A stretch of 47,322 nt of DNA from Chloroflexota bacterium (GCA_030447245.1 JAUJPG010000039.1:1-47322), one strand, 5' to 3'. Shown: positions 32,410-41,568, counted from the first letter of the stretch. Program-made: numbers and translations. Notes: a model not told the origin generated them from the letters alone.

Positions 32410-33294
32410 TACTGCTTGAGTGCCCCGGCGGTCAGACCCTCGATGAACTGCTGCTGGAACACAAAGTAGAGGATCAGCACCGGCAGCGAAAACAGGACCA
32501 GCGCCGCCGCCAGCAGCGGGTAGTTGCCGTAGAACTCGGACGAGATCAGGGTGTAAATGCCAGTCGGCATCGTCCGCATCCCCTCGTCGGTGATGAACGT
32601 CAGCGCGAACAGGAACTCGTTCCAGTTCTGCAGGAACAGGAAGATCGCGACCGTCGCCAGGGCCGGCCGCCGTCAGTGGAGCATGATCGTCCAGAAGATT
32701 CTGGAAGTCGTTGGCCCCGTCGATCCGCGCGGCCTCCTCCAGTCCCCTTCGGCAGCTCCTCGAAAAGCCTTTCATGATGTAGGTTCCGAAGGCCAGGCCG
32801 AACCCCGTGTAGGGCCCGATCAAGGCCAGCGGCGTGTTCAGCAGGCCGAGCACCTTGAGGTTGGCGAACAGCGGGATCAGGGAGATCTGGAGCGGGATCG
32901 TCAACCCGATCAGGATCAGGGCGTAGATCGCCCCGCGGCCAAAGAACCGCAGCCGGCCGAGCCTGGTACTCCAGCCAGCGCCGAGATCAGGACGGCGATG
33001 ACCATCGACACGGCCGATATGTAGATGCTGTTCCAGTACAGCCGGGCCGATCTTGGTCGCGACCCAGGCCCGCGGATAGTTGTCCGGGGTGGATCGGCCA
33101 GGCCAGGATCTGCCGCCGAAGAGCTGCGGGTTGTCCATCAGCGAGAGGCTGACCATGTACAGGAACGGCCCGATCGAGATGACCAGGGTCGGGATCAGGA
33201 CCGCCCAGGCCGCGGCGTCACCGCTCCACCGCTTCGGCCCGCTGACCGCTCCGGGCGACGTGGACCAGTTGGCCGTGGCGTCAATCGCGCTCAC
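32410..33294 (-). CDS. Carbohydrate ABC transporter permease (MalG type), system 2, frameshifted
   Basis: GTG 33294 with GGAGGG upstream begins SAIDATANWSTSPG and first helix AAWAVLIPTLVISIGPFLYM. Indels near 33045, 32960, 32755, 32700 and 32665 shift the frame, but joined it reads FGRLRFFGRGAIYALILIGL, IPLQISLIPLFANLKVLGLL, LEEAARIDGANDFQ (EAA loop) and FLFLQNWNEFLFALTF. The C-terminus FVFQQQFIEGLTAGALKQ closes at TAG (32412-32410) and is a standard MalG end. No family part is missing. I treat it as a probable real gene with consensus errors, though pseudogenisation cannot be excluded. It lies about 250 bases upstream of system 1's binding-protein gene. Confidence 0.75.
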
Positions 33295-33317
33295 GGCGGT
33301 TCCCTCCGCCCAGCGCC

Positions 33318-34234
33318 TCACCGCTCATGCAACAACACCGTCTGCAGCCAGGCCGTGCCCATGATGACGACGACCATGATCACCGCGATCGACGACGCGA
33401 TGCCCATCTCGTTGAGATCGAAGGCGTGGCGGTAGAGCATCGTCGCGAACACCTCGGTCGAGAAGGTTGGCCCGCCGCGAGTCATGATGAAGATCAGATC
33501 GAAGACCTTGAGCCCCGAGATGATCGACAGCACGGCCGTGATCCCCAGGATCGGACGCATCAGCGGCGTGATCACCTTCAAGATGAGCTGTCGGCCATTC
33601 GCCCCGTCGACGCGGGCCGCCTCGATCACCTCCTGCGGCAGGCTCTGCAATCCGGCCAGCAGGATGACGAGGCTAAAGCCGACGTTCTTCCAGACCGAGA
33701 CGGCGATCACTGCCGGGAAGGCGGTGGACGGGTCGCCCAGCCACGACTGCGCCAGCGCTCCCAGCCCAACGTCGCGCAGGAACGTGTTCAGCAGCCCGCT
33801 GTTCGGCTCGTAGATCCGCTGGAAGATGATCGTCACGACGATCAGCGACATCACCACTGGGACGAAGAACAGCGTCCGCAGGAGCGAACGGCCGGGCAGC
33901 TCGCGATTGAGCAGCAAGGCCAGGCCGAAGCCGAGGCCGACCTCGAGCGGCGTGCGCGCCACGACGAACAGGACCGAGTTGAACGCCGCCTTCCAGAAGA
34001 TCGTCCTCGGCCAGTTGGATGTAGTTGTCCAGGCCGACGAACGCCCCCACCGGGACCCTGAGGCCGTTCCACTCGTGGAAGCTCAGCCAGACCGAGTAGA
34101 AGATCGGGTAGACGATGAACGCGCACAGAACCGCCACCGCCGCCCGACGAAGGCGTAGCCGACGAGGTGACGGTGGAGGTCTCCGCGGCGTCGGGCCGAG
34201 CGGCTGGCCGCGCCAGTGCCCGAGCCTCAGCCAA
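33318..34234 (-). CDS. Carbohydrate ABC transporter permease (MalF type), system 2, frameshifted
   Basis: The C-terminal two thirds (from about 33962) are open: LEVGLGFGLALLLNRELPGR, LFFVPVVMSLIVVTIIFQRI, the EAA loop PQEVIEAARVDGANGRQLIL, and the TRGGPTFSTEVFATMLYRHA segment, ending TAWLQTVLLHER. The first third sits in another frame (VLCAFIVYPIFYSVWLSFHE, VGAFVGLDNYIQLAEDD), with indels at about 34010 and 34150. The start is uncertain; TTG 34234 would overlap the binding-protein stop by a few bases, which fits an operon. Partner of the 32410-33294 permease. Confidence 0.78.
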
Positions 34235-35792
34235 CGGTGAACTTGCGCTCGCCGGCCCGCTTGGAGGCGGCCTCGACCTCTTCCATCACTTGCTTGCCCT
34301 TCTTCTGGCCGCGAAGATGGCCTGCATGCCCTGGTAGAGCGCCTCCTGCACCTGCGGGGTGAACAACACCCGGGACGTGCCGCGGGGCTGGAGCTTTAGG
34401 AACTCCGGGAGCAGATTGGGTCCTTGAGGGCCTGCATCTGGTACGCAATCGCTTCAGCGCTGATCGGCCCGTTCGGCGACAGGCCGAGGTTGCGGGTGTA
34501 CTCGATCTTGCCCCACGCGCCGCGGGGATCGCCTTGATCATCTCGAAGGCGAGCTCGGGATCCTTGCTGTTCTTGTTTACCGTCAGGGTAATGCCGACCG
34601 AGCTCAGGACCGCTTCTTCGGGCCGCCCGCGACGACGGCCGGAAACGGGAAGATACCCATATCGAAATCCGGCGGCAGGGCCTCACGGATCGACTTGCGC
34701 ATCCACTGGCCGCCCCAGAACATCGCCGACTTGCCGCCGGGCGAAGATCGAGATGGCGTCGGGCTCCTTGATGCCGAGCGCCCCTTTGGCCAGCAGGTCC
34801 GACGTCACGACCGACTCGGCCAGCTCGGTGGCCTGAATCAGGCCCGGCTGGTCCAGGGCTTCTGCCCGAGATCGGCCTCGGCGCATCAGGACGTCGGCCT
34901 TGAGCCCTCCGGCCATGATGTAGAACGGGAACATCGGGAAGTTGCGGTCCTGTCCGGCCCAAGTAGACGATCGGGGCGATCCCCTTGCCGTTGAAGACAG
35001 CGCTCATTTTCTTCAGGTCGTCCAGCGTGTCCCGGCACCTGAACGCCGTTGTCGGCGAACATCTTCTTGTTGTAGTAGATGATCACGGTATTGGTGACCG
35101 CCGGGACCGAAACAGTCGCGCCGTTGATCGTCGTTAGCTGCAACGCGTTCGGCCAGAAGCCCTTCTGATACTCGGGATCTTCGGCAAAGACCTTCGAGAA
35201 GTCGAGCACACCGTCGCCAACGTAGTAGTCGGCGGCGTCGGCCCCCGCCTCGACGGCGATGATGTCCGGGCGTCGGGCTGGCTGATGCCAGCGCCGCCTT
35301 GACCGCGGTCTTCTGCTCGTTCAGCCCAGGGTAGGCCGTGATCTCGAGCGAGACGTTCGGGTCGTAGCGTTTTTTATACTCCTCGGCGATCAGCTTCGGG
35401 ACGTCGACGTGGAAGGGGACGTACTGCCAGAACGTGAGCGTCGTGGGCGCGCTCGCCTTGGTCTTCGGGGCCTTGAACTCGGCCGGCTGGCGAGCGCGCC
35501 GGCCGTGGTCGGGATCGCCGTTGGCTGGGCGCCGCCGATCTGGGCGCCGGGTCAGCGGGTGGCGAGCGCTGGGCGGCCGGGGCGCGGCCGGGCTTCGTCT
35601 CGGCCGGGCTTGGCGTCCGTCTTCGGAGCCGGTGCCGGGGCGGACGGAGCCTGGGGCGCGCAGGCGGCAGCCAGGGGCACCGCGCCGACGGCGATCAGGC
35701 CCAAGCGGAGAACGGCGCGGCGTGTCAGCCGACGACCGTTCGGGTCAGAGTGGTGGGACTCGAATACCGTGCCCGCTTCCTCGGGTACCCAT
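34227..35792 (-). CDS. ABC transporter substrate-binding lipoprotein, system 2, many frameshifts
   Basis: ATG 35792 follows GAGGAGGAT about 8 bases upstream. After an early shift the signal reads RRLTRRAVLRLGLIAVGAVP with lipobox LAAAC, so it is a Tat-type lipoprotein as in system 1. Body fragments in several frames: VPKLIAEEYKKRYDPNVSLE, DFSKVFAEDPEYQKGFWPNA, TVSVPAVTNTVIIYYNKKMF, ADNGVQVPG, then MSAVFNGKGIAPIVYLG and the final helix KRAGERKFTVG at the stop 34227. These are SBP_bac_1 family signatures (YNKKMF-x-NG-P). At least six indels are needed, the highest density in the window. Either a decaying gene or a badly called region. Confidence 0.68.
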
Positions 35793-36121
35793 GCGCGATC
35801 CTCCTCGTTGAAGCATCAACCGCGCGGCGGCTGCGCGACGAAGCACGCCACCGAACCGTGGCGCCGCGAGCACGCAGCCAAACGGCGTCCAACAGTGACC
35901 CCCAGCGCCCCGCTCCATCCTCCCCCGCGCCTACCGCCGGGCCGCACCGCGCGGGGCTTCGACGCCGAAACCAGCGGGCCAGGCGCATTATCTGCGCGGG
36001 TCCGCGACGTGTCAAGGAATCGCGCTTCGCGAGGCGCGTGGCGTCAGCCGCCCGGCGCAGACAACGGCGCCTTGGCCGAACTGATCGGTGTGCTACCGTG
36101 CGAGGCGAGGAGGGTACTGGC
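35793..36121. promoter_or_regulatory. Divergent intergenic region between ABC system 2 and SDR gene
   Basis: 330 bases without a gene, between divergently read genes, so it should hold both promoters. Toward the SDR gene, TTGGCC (36072-36077) and TACCGT (36094-36099) are separated by 16 bases and precede a strong GAGGAGGG ribosome site. Near the binding-protein start a short palindrome GTTGA-AGCA-TCAAC (35807-35820) overlaps the leader of the minus-strand gene and could be an operator. No regulator gene is adjacent. Confidence 0.4.
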
Positions 36122-36848
36122 ATGGCGCTCGCGGGCACGGTGGCCCTGGTGACCGGGCGGCGGCCGAGGAATCGGTCGGTCGACGGCCCTCGTGTTAGCC
36201 CAGAGCGGCGCGGACGTCGCGGTCGCCGCGCGCAGCGAGGAGGAGGTCGAGCGCGTCGCCGAGGAAGTGCGCGGGGTCGGCCGCCGCGCGCTCGCGGTCG
36301 CCTGCGACGTGGCATCGTACGACGCTCGTCAGAGGATGGTCGAGCGAACCATCGGCGAGCTGGGGCGCGGCTCGACGTCCTGGTCAACAACGCCGGGCGG
36401 CGGCGAGGATCGGTCGAGCCTGGGAGAGCGATCCGCACGCTGGACCCATACCATCTCGGTCAACCTGGTCGGCGTCTACTACTGCTGCCGGCGGCGCTGC
36501 CGTCGATGATCGCGGGCGGCGGCAAAATCGTCGTCGTCGGCTCGGGCATGGGCCACGTCCTGGGCACCGGCAACATCTCGTACAACGCCGCGAAGGCCGG
36601 CCTGGATGCTGACGCGCTGTTCGTCACAGGAGGTCTGGCAGCACCACATCGACGTCAACGAGGTCGTGCCCGGCCTATCCCGACGCGGCTCACCGAGGAC
36701 CGCTTCACCCTGGGCCAGCCACCGCCGTTCGCCGAGAGCGAGCGGGCTTGCCGCCCGAGGAGGTGGCCGAGCTCATCGTCTGGCTCGCCACCCGCCCGCC
36801 CGGGCGGCCGACCGGCCAGAGCTTCAGCCTGCCCGCCGCCCGCTCTGA
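36122..36848 (+). CDS. SDR-family NAD(P)-dependent oxidoreductase, frameshifted
   Basis: ATG 36122 starts MALAGTVALVTG, the strand leading into the GxxxGxG dinucleotide loop, which is garbled by an indel at about 36160. It continues in a second frame as LAQSGADVAVAARSEEEVER and ALAVACDVASYDARQRMVER (D for adenine). Then LDVLVNNAG (NNAG motif), ALPSMIAGGGKIVVVGSGMG and the catalytic ISYNAAKAG (Tyr-x3-Lys). The end is EEVAELIVWLATRPPGRPTG and a short tail closing at TGA 36846-36848. At least four indels; all motifs are present. Probably oxidises a sugar or sugar-derived alcohol for the neighbouring catabolic genes (inference). Classical length of about 240 residues. Confidence 0.75.
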
Positions 36849-36881
36849 AGCCTGGCCCTGGATCGCCTCGCCGGGCCGGGG

Positions 36882-37043
36882 CTACCCGCCGATCGCCGTG
36901 AGGATCAGCACCAGCACGGTGATCGCCAGCGACAGTACGGTGATGCCGAGCAGGATCCAGAGGTTCGGCGGGGCTGGCCGCCGCCGCGGGCCGTGGGCCG
37001 CTCGGCCCGGGCTGCCCGTGTTCTTCGTCCGCAGGGTTTCCAT
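36882..37043 (-). CDS. Small single-pass membrane protein (53 aa), hypothetical
   Basis: ATG 37043, stop TAG 36884-36882, with GAGAGGG upstream. A basic, Gly/Pro-rich N-terminal half (METLRTKNTGSPGRAAHGPR) is followed by one long hydrophobic helix, LWILLGITVLSLAITVLVLI. It is antisense-free, sitting in the gap between the convergent SDR gene and the Gfo/Idh/MocA gene. Single-TM tail-anchored microproteins of this shape occur next to many transport or dehydrogenase operons without known function. Confidence 0.5.
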   Translation of the reverse strand: METLRTKNTGSPGRAAHGPRRRPAPPNLWILLGITVLSLAITVLVLILTAIGG

Positions 37044-37124
37044 GTCGCCCGACCCTCTCGGGCACTATACCGACCGTCGTGCCGCGCGGCCAACGATCCG
37101 CGGCGGGCGGATTGGAGGGACCTG

Positions 37125-38345
37125 ATGGCGGATCGGGCGCCCTTGGGCATCGGCATCGTCGGCTGCGGGGTGATCGCCCGGAATCACCTGCGGGCGCTGC
37201 TCCGCTTCCCGACCGAGGCTCGTGTCGTCGCGCTGGCCAGCCGCTCGCCCGAGAGCGTCGACGGAGCCGCCAGCTACCTGCGCGAGCAGGCGGTCGCCGC
37301 CGCGGCCGACCCAACCTGTGGCCGGCGATGCGGACACGGCCGCGCGGCTCCGCGATCTCGCCGACCAGCGGCCGACCGGGGTACGAAGATTACCGTGCGC
37401 TGATCGAAGACCAAGCCGTCGACGCCGTAATCGTGACGACGCCGCCGTTCCTGCACCACGCGGTCGCGCTGGCCGCGCGCTTCGAGGCTGGCCGCCACGT
37501 CCTGTGCGAGAAGCCGTTGGCCACAAGCCTGCGCGAGGCCGACGCGCTGCTCGACGCGGCGCGGGGATCGCGGGTCGCCGCCTGGCCGTCGTCTCCCAGG
37601 GCCGCTTCGCCGACGAGCAGCGGCGGCTGCACGCCCTGGTACGCTCAGGCGCGCTCTGGGCGGGTCTTCTTCTGCAAGGCCGACACGCAATGGTACCGCC
37701 GCCATCGTACTACGAGCTGTGGTGGCGCGGCACCTGGGCGCGCGAAGGAGGCGGCGCCGCGACCGGCCAGGCGATCCACATCCTGGACCAGGCACTCTGA
37801 TCCTGGGCGCCGATCCGGGCCGAGGTGTACGGGCGCATCGGCACGTTCGTCCACCCGATTCCACGCGAGCGCGCCGCCGGGCCGCGTCTCGATCGAGGAC
37901 ACCGCGCTGGCCATTGTGTCCTTCGAGGATGGGGCGATGGCCGAGGTCTCGGCCGCCGTCAGCCACCAGCTCGAGCGGAGCCAGATCGAGCTGTACGGCG
38001 AACGCGGCGCGGCCTACGCGTATCCCTGGACCCTGTTCTCGGTGGACGAGGCCACGAATGCCGAGCTCCAGCGCTTCGTGGACTCCGTGCCGCCGCTTCC
38101 CAGGGCCTGGCAGCCGCCCGCGCGGAGGTTGATCCGTATCAGCGCCCTGGCCAGACCGCCTTGCCCGTCTGGAGCATGATCCCTCAGATCGGCGACTTCC
38201 TCGACGCGGCCTGCCGCGAGCCGCTCACCGATGGTCCCGCGCCGCGCACTCGACGGCTCTACAAGTCCGCCATCGAGCATCGTCCTGGCCAGACCGTACT
38301 ACGACTCCGCCCGATGACCCGTACTACGAGGCGCTTGGAGGATAG
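37125..38345 (+). CDS. Gfo/Idh/MocA-family dehydrogenase, frameshifted
   Basis: ATG 37125 with GGAGGG upstream: GIGIVGCGVIARNHLRALLR (GxGxxG Rossmann loop). In following frames: YEDYRALIEDQAVDAVIVTT, PFLHHAVALAARFEAGRHVL and CEKPLATSLREADALLDAA, whose EKP lysine is the family hallmark. Then SQGRFADEQRRLHALVRSG, GQAIHILDQAL, and the C-terminal sheet domain RVSIEDTALAIVSFEDGAMA and SQIELYGERGAAYAYPW. The end is FLDAACREPLTDG...LYKSAIEH...DDPYYEALGG with TAG 38343-38345. About 390 residues and at least five indels. Members oxidise cyclic sugars or inositols with NAD(P)+. It follows the SDR gene and probably belongs to the same catabolic route. Confidence 0.75.
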
Positions 38346-38391
38346 CTTCCTTCCTCTGCCCCATCCCCGCGGTCCAGCGATCTGGCTGTCG

Positions 38392-40270
38392 CTACCGAGG
38401 CAGGGCTTGGGACCGTTCCGTGAGCCAGGCGCGGGTTCGGCGGTAGGGTGGAGAGCCACCAGGACGCGGGAGGCCCATGCCCCTGGAACAGCGCCCTGCA
38501 GCTTCGCCGCCTGGCCCTCCAGTCGGCTGATGGCGGCGTCGCGCTCGCGGAGGGCCGCCGCGAGCCTCCTGGATGACCTCGCCGCGCCGCTCGGCCCGGC
38601 CAATGCCTGCTCGGCCCAGGCCGTCCGCTCCTCCAGCGCCGCCTCGAGCAGCGCGCGCTCGGCCTCCAGCGCCTGGATGACCTCGCCGCGCCGCTCGGCC
38701 CGGCCACCGTTCGGCCTCGGCCCAGCCCGTCCGCTCCTCCAGCGCCGCCTGGAGCAGCGCGCGCTCGGCCTCCAGCGCCTGGATGACCTCGCCGCGCCGC
38801 TCGGCCTCGTCCACCGTTCGCTCGGCCCAGCCCGTCCGCTCCTCCAGCGCCGCCTGGAGCAGCGCGCGCTCGGCCTCCAGCGCCTGGATGACCTCGCCGC
38901 GCCGCTCGGCCTCGGCCACCGTTCGCTCGGCCCAGCCCGTCCGCTCCTCCAGCGCCGCCTGGAGCAGCGCGCGCTCGGCCTCCAGCGCCTGGATGACCTC
39001 GCCGCGCCGCCGGCCTCGGCCACCATCCGCTCGGCCCACGCCGTCCGCTCGTCAACTGCCGCCTTGTATCGCGCCAGGTCGGCCTCGAGCGGGTCGAGTC
39101 GGTGACGCAGGTTGTCGATCTCGGGAATGCTCCGTGGTTGACGCGCAATGGCTTCCGCGAAGCGGCTTTCGAGGAGGGCCTGCAAGCCTCGATCACCGCC
39201 CGATGCTCGTACCTGCTCCGCGAGCCCTGGTAGTACCTCACCTGCATCGGAGGTTCGGGTTCCATGGCGCGCACGTGCTCCAGCTCGATCTGATGCGGCA
39301 GCGTGCTGCAGCGGGACAAAGCCCCAAGCGTTTGCAGGGAAATCATCAGTTTCAAGCACTTCCAGCATCGGCCACAGTTGTACTCTCGAGGCGGATCTTG
39401 ACCGGGCGACACGCGGAGCGTTCCAAGGGCTGTGGGACACTCGGAGAGACCAGCCGCAGCTTGTCCTCTCCCAGCTTCGGCCCCGTCGTAGATGAACGAG
39501 ACGCGCTCGGTCGACCAGAGCGGATCGAGGAGTGGATGCGATCCACACGGATGAGGATTCGCGTAGCTGGGACCTGCCGCGATGTGAACCGCCCGGAACA
39601 CGCCTTCGAGCGCCAGCCCCACGCTCGCCAGGGCTGCGCCGTGAGCGAAAAGGCTCCAATCCACGAAGCGATCCATGAGCTCCTTGACGTTCGTCGACAC
39701 CGGCACCGGGACCTTGCCGAACTCGTCGGCCACCCTTGCCACATTGTTCAAGACCTCGGAGAGAACGTCATTCGGACCCGTGCCGACTCGGATGTCAAAA
39801 CCATGGACATGGATGAGGTGCGTCATCGTCTCATCGTCGTTCGGGTGATCTCGGACGTTCTTGAGGAGGCTATAGAAGGAATCCACGCCGAGCGAGAGAA
39901 AGAGGGCTGACCGTCGTTCCGAGGCCGTATCGGGCAGCTCACTCCGCTCAGGGGGAGCCTCGATCGAGACGTGAGCCAGGCGCGAGTCCCAGGAGCGATA
40001 GATGTGCTGGATCTCTGCCGTCGAGCGCAGCAGTTTCTGGGACACCGGGGCGCGAATCTCCAATGGCTCGCCGAGCCGCATCGCCACGACCAGGAGCGCG
40101 GGCACAAACGGATTGCCGCTCGGCGAGATGATGAGCGGCTCGTACTCGGCGGGGAAGCGGTACCAGAGCACGAACGGCCGGTCCAGAGCGCGACTGTGCA
40201 CCTCCGCCTGGAGCTCACACGTACCCGCGGAGGTAGACCGGCGTACATCCGACACTAGCATCGCATGCAT
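38392..40270 (-). CDS. PP-loop-like ATP-pyrophosphatase domain fused to coiled-coil repeats
   Basis: From ATG 40270 an N-terminal domain of about 330 residues shows LFLSLGVDSFYSLLKNV (residues 124-138; the PP-loop SGGxDS is degenerate here as SLGVDS), HLIHVHGFDIRVG, VSTNVKELMDRFVDWSLFAH, GPSYANPHPCGSHPLLDPLW and STE. A Cys cluster, YNCGRCWKCLKLM (Cys299, 302, 305), follows. These are features of ATP-alpha-hydrolases such as 7-cyano-7-deazaguanine synthase relatives. An indel at about 39225 leads to LAEQVRASGGDRGLQALLES, then PEIDNLRHRLDPLEADLARY and a tandem 35-residue coiled coil (AERRGEVIQALEAERALLQA...). The true C-terminus is unclear; an alternative frame runs into the converging dehydrogenase gene. 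Likely linked to surface-polysaccharide loci, with a glycosyltransferase fragment adjacent (inference). Confidence 0.6.
38571..39030 (-). repeat. 105-bp tandem repeat encoding 35-residue coiled-coil units
   Basis: The same phrase (minus strand: ...GAGGTCATCC..., plus strand GGATGACCTCGCCGCGCC) recurs with starts at about 38571, 38674, 38781, 38886 and 38991. Spacings are 103, 107, 105 and 105, so the basic unit is 105 bp (35 residues, five heptads) with a compensating minus-two and plus-two in the first two intervals. Units are nearly identical at the DNA level, including silent positions, which points to recent expansion or gene conversion. Confidence 0.9.
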
Positions 40271-40286
40271 CCCCCACGTTCCGACA

Positions 40287-40583
40287 TGCGGCGGCCCGCT
40301 CCTGTTCTACCACTTCAGCCGGTTGAGGGTGATCGATCGGTGGCTCTACGATCCATCCCTCTGGCGGTTCCCGCACAAGCTGCACCAGATCGTCAAGCGG
40401 CACCTCTACGTGCCCTACGTCCGTGAGCTCAGGGCCGCGGGGGAGCTGATCCGCGCCGCCGGGGGGAAGGTCGAAGCCAGGGATACGATCCGCACTGACA
40501 AGCACACGCTCAGGCTCAGGCTGCTCATGGACATGGTGCAGCATCGGAGCTTCCTCGTCGTGACCGATGCCTTCGCGCTGTAG
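40287..40583 (+). pseudogene. C-terminal fragment of a glycosyltransferase-associated protein
   Basis: The frame reads GGPLLFYHFSRLRVIDRWLY and then DPSLWRFPHKLHQIVKRHLY, VPYVRELRAAGELIR, and ends LLMDMVQHRSFLVVTDAFAL at TAG 40581-40583. The P-LLFYHFS-LR...DP-...YVPY-R-L pattern is the tail seen in a family of nucleotide-sugar-transferase-like proteins where FHFSG-x-P closes the catalytic domain. No start codon or catalytic core is present upstream; instead the region is the 5' end of the opposite-strand gene. It is a truncated remnant, again pointing to a former polysaccharide locus. Confidence 0.45.
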
Positions 40584-40667
40584 GGACGCGACGCAGGAGG
40601 GTGCTTTGGCGCACTGACCCAGATGCCTGCTCTGCGCACTGTAGAGACTCCGCGCCTAGTCCGGTAG

Positions 40668-41000
40668 CTACTTCATGCCGGTCAGGGTGATGCCCTGGAT
40701 GATCTGGCGTCGGAAGAACAGGAACGCAGCCCGGACGGCGAAGAAGCTCAGGCACGAGCCGGCGGTGACAAGGCCGTAGTCGACGGTGAAGCGGTTCTGG
40801 AACAGGCCGAGGCCAAGCTCCATCGTTGACATCTCGTTCGAGGACGTCATCAGCAGCGGCCAGATGAACGCCGCCCAGGCCTGCATGAACGCGAAGATCC
40901 CCAGCGCCCCGATTGCCCCGGTTGATAGCGGGAGGACGATCCGCCAGAACAACCCCCACTCGGACGCACCGTCGATCCGCGCCGCTCCCCGAGCGACCCA
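40668..41000 (-). pseudogene. ABC permease (MalG type) C-terminal fragment
   Basis: Reading minus strand: GAARIDGASEWGLFWRIVLP (EAA loop) and LSTGAIGALGIFAFMQAWAA. Then FIWPLLMTSSNEMSTMELGL and RRQIIQGITLTGMK at the stop. It covers only the last 110 residues or so of a 280-residue subunit. Upstream of the EAA loop the sequence is unrelated. It is a third, different carbohydrate ABC system in the window, dead by truncation. Confidence 0.7.
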
Positions 41001-41162
41001 GAGACGCCCGGGCGTACTGCCGCGCGCGAGCCCCTCCCGGCCATGGTGCCCACGATGCCGACGCGAAGCTGCCGCAGGACACCCCGGTCGGCAACCTCCC
41101 GCAAGCCTCGCTGGAGGCTGCGTGGCTCGAGTATGCTCTGTCTAGACCGACGCGCCGGGAGC

Positions 41163-41411
41163 ATGCCCGTGACCTGGCAACTCGAGGAGACCAAGCAGAA
41201 GTTCAGCCAGCTCGTCCGCGGCGCGCTCGACGACGGGCCTCAGGTCATGACCCGGCGCGGCGAGGAAGTCGTTGGCGCCGTCTCGGCGACGGAGCTCCAG
41301 CGTCTGACTGAGGACAAGTCGGACTGCAAGGACTACTTGCTCTCGGGCCCGGACCTCAGTGCCCTGGATCTGGAGCGCCGCGCGGACCTCCCGCGGGACA
41401 TCGAGCCGTAA
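41163..41411 (+). CDS. Phd/YefM-family antitoxin
   Basis: 82 residues, ATG 41163: MPVTWQLEETKQKFSQLVRG, then ALDDGPQVMTRRGEEVVGAV and SATELQRLT. This is the Phd/YefM N-terminal DNA-binding fold (W-L-EAK-KFSELV-AL-GPQ-ITR-G-E-VVV-S-EY-L). The C-terminal tail, LSALDLERRADLPRDIEP, would bind the toxin. TAA 41409-41411 overlaps the former toxin start position. It normally represses its own operon and neutralises a VapC or Doc/RelE partner; the partner here is destroyed. Confidence 0.85.
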   Translation: MPVTWQLEETKQKFSQLVRGALDDGPQVMTRRGEEVVGAVSATELQRLTEDKSDCKDYLLSGPDLSALDLERRADLPRDIEP

Positions 41412-41568
41412 GCTTCCTCCTCGGCACCAACATCCTCTCCCAACGATTGACGGCCTAATGTCCGCGACGGCAAGCGTGCACCGGTCGGCCCTGGTCACCC
41501 GCGACACCGCCAATCTGGCCCGCACCGGCGTGTGGCTGCTGAACCCATTCCAGCCTCGGCGTTACTGA
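41408..41568 (+). pseudogene. VapC (PIN-domain) toxin, internally deleted remnant
   Basis: At the antitoxin stop the frame reads V-SFLLGTNILSQ, the first strand of a PIN domain, but the usual GTG start is GTA and the first catalytic Asp (LLDTN) is Gly. Immediately afterwards, in a different frame, PTIDGLMSATASVHRSALVT and then RDTANLARTGVWLLNPFQP give the last 40 residues of VapC (IDGLIAATA...LVTRN-DF-TGV-LLNP). About 80 middle residues are missing. The fusion lies at about 41441-41445. Start loss, active-site loss and deletion together mean no toxin activity. Confidence 0.75.

Noticed and set aside
37825..39105. 426-codon plus-strand frame rich in Ser/Arg/Ala repeats
   Set aside because: Its repetitive part is the antisense of the coiled-coil repeat, and its first part mixes the dehydrogenase C-terminus in the wrong frame.
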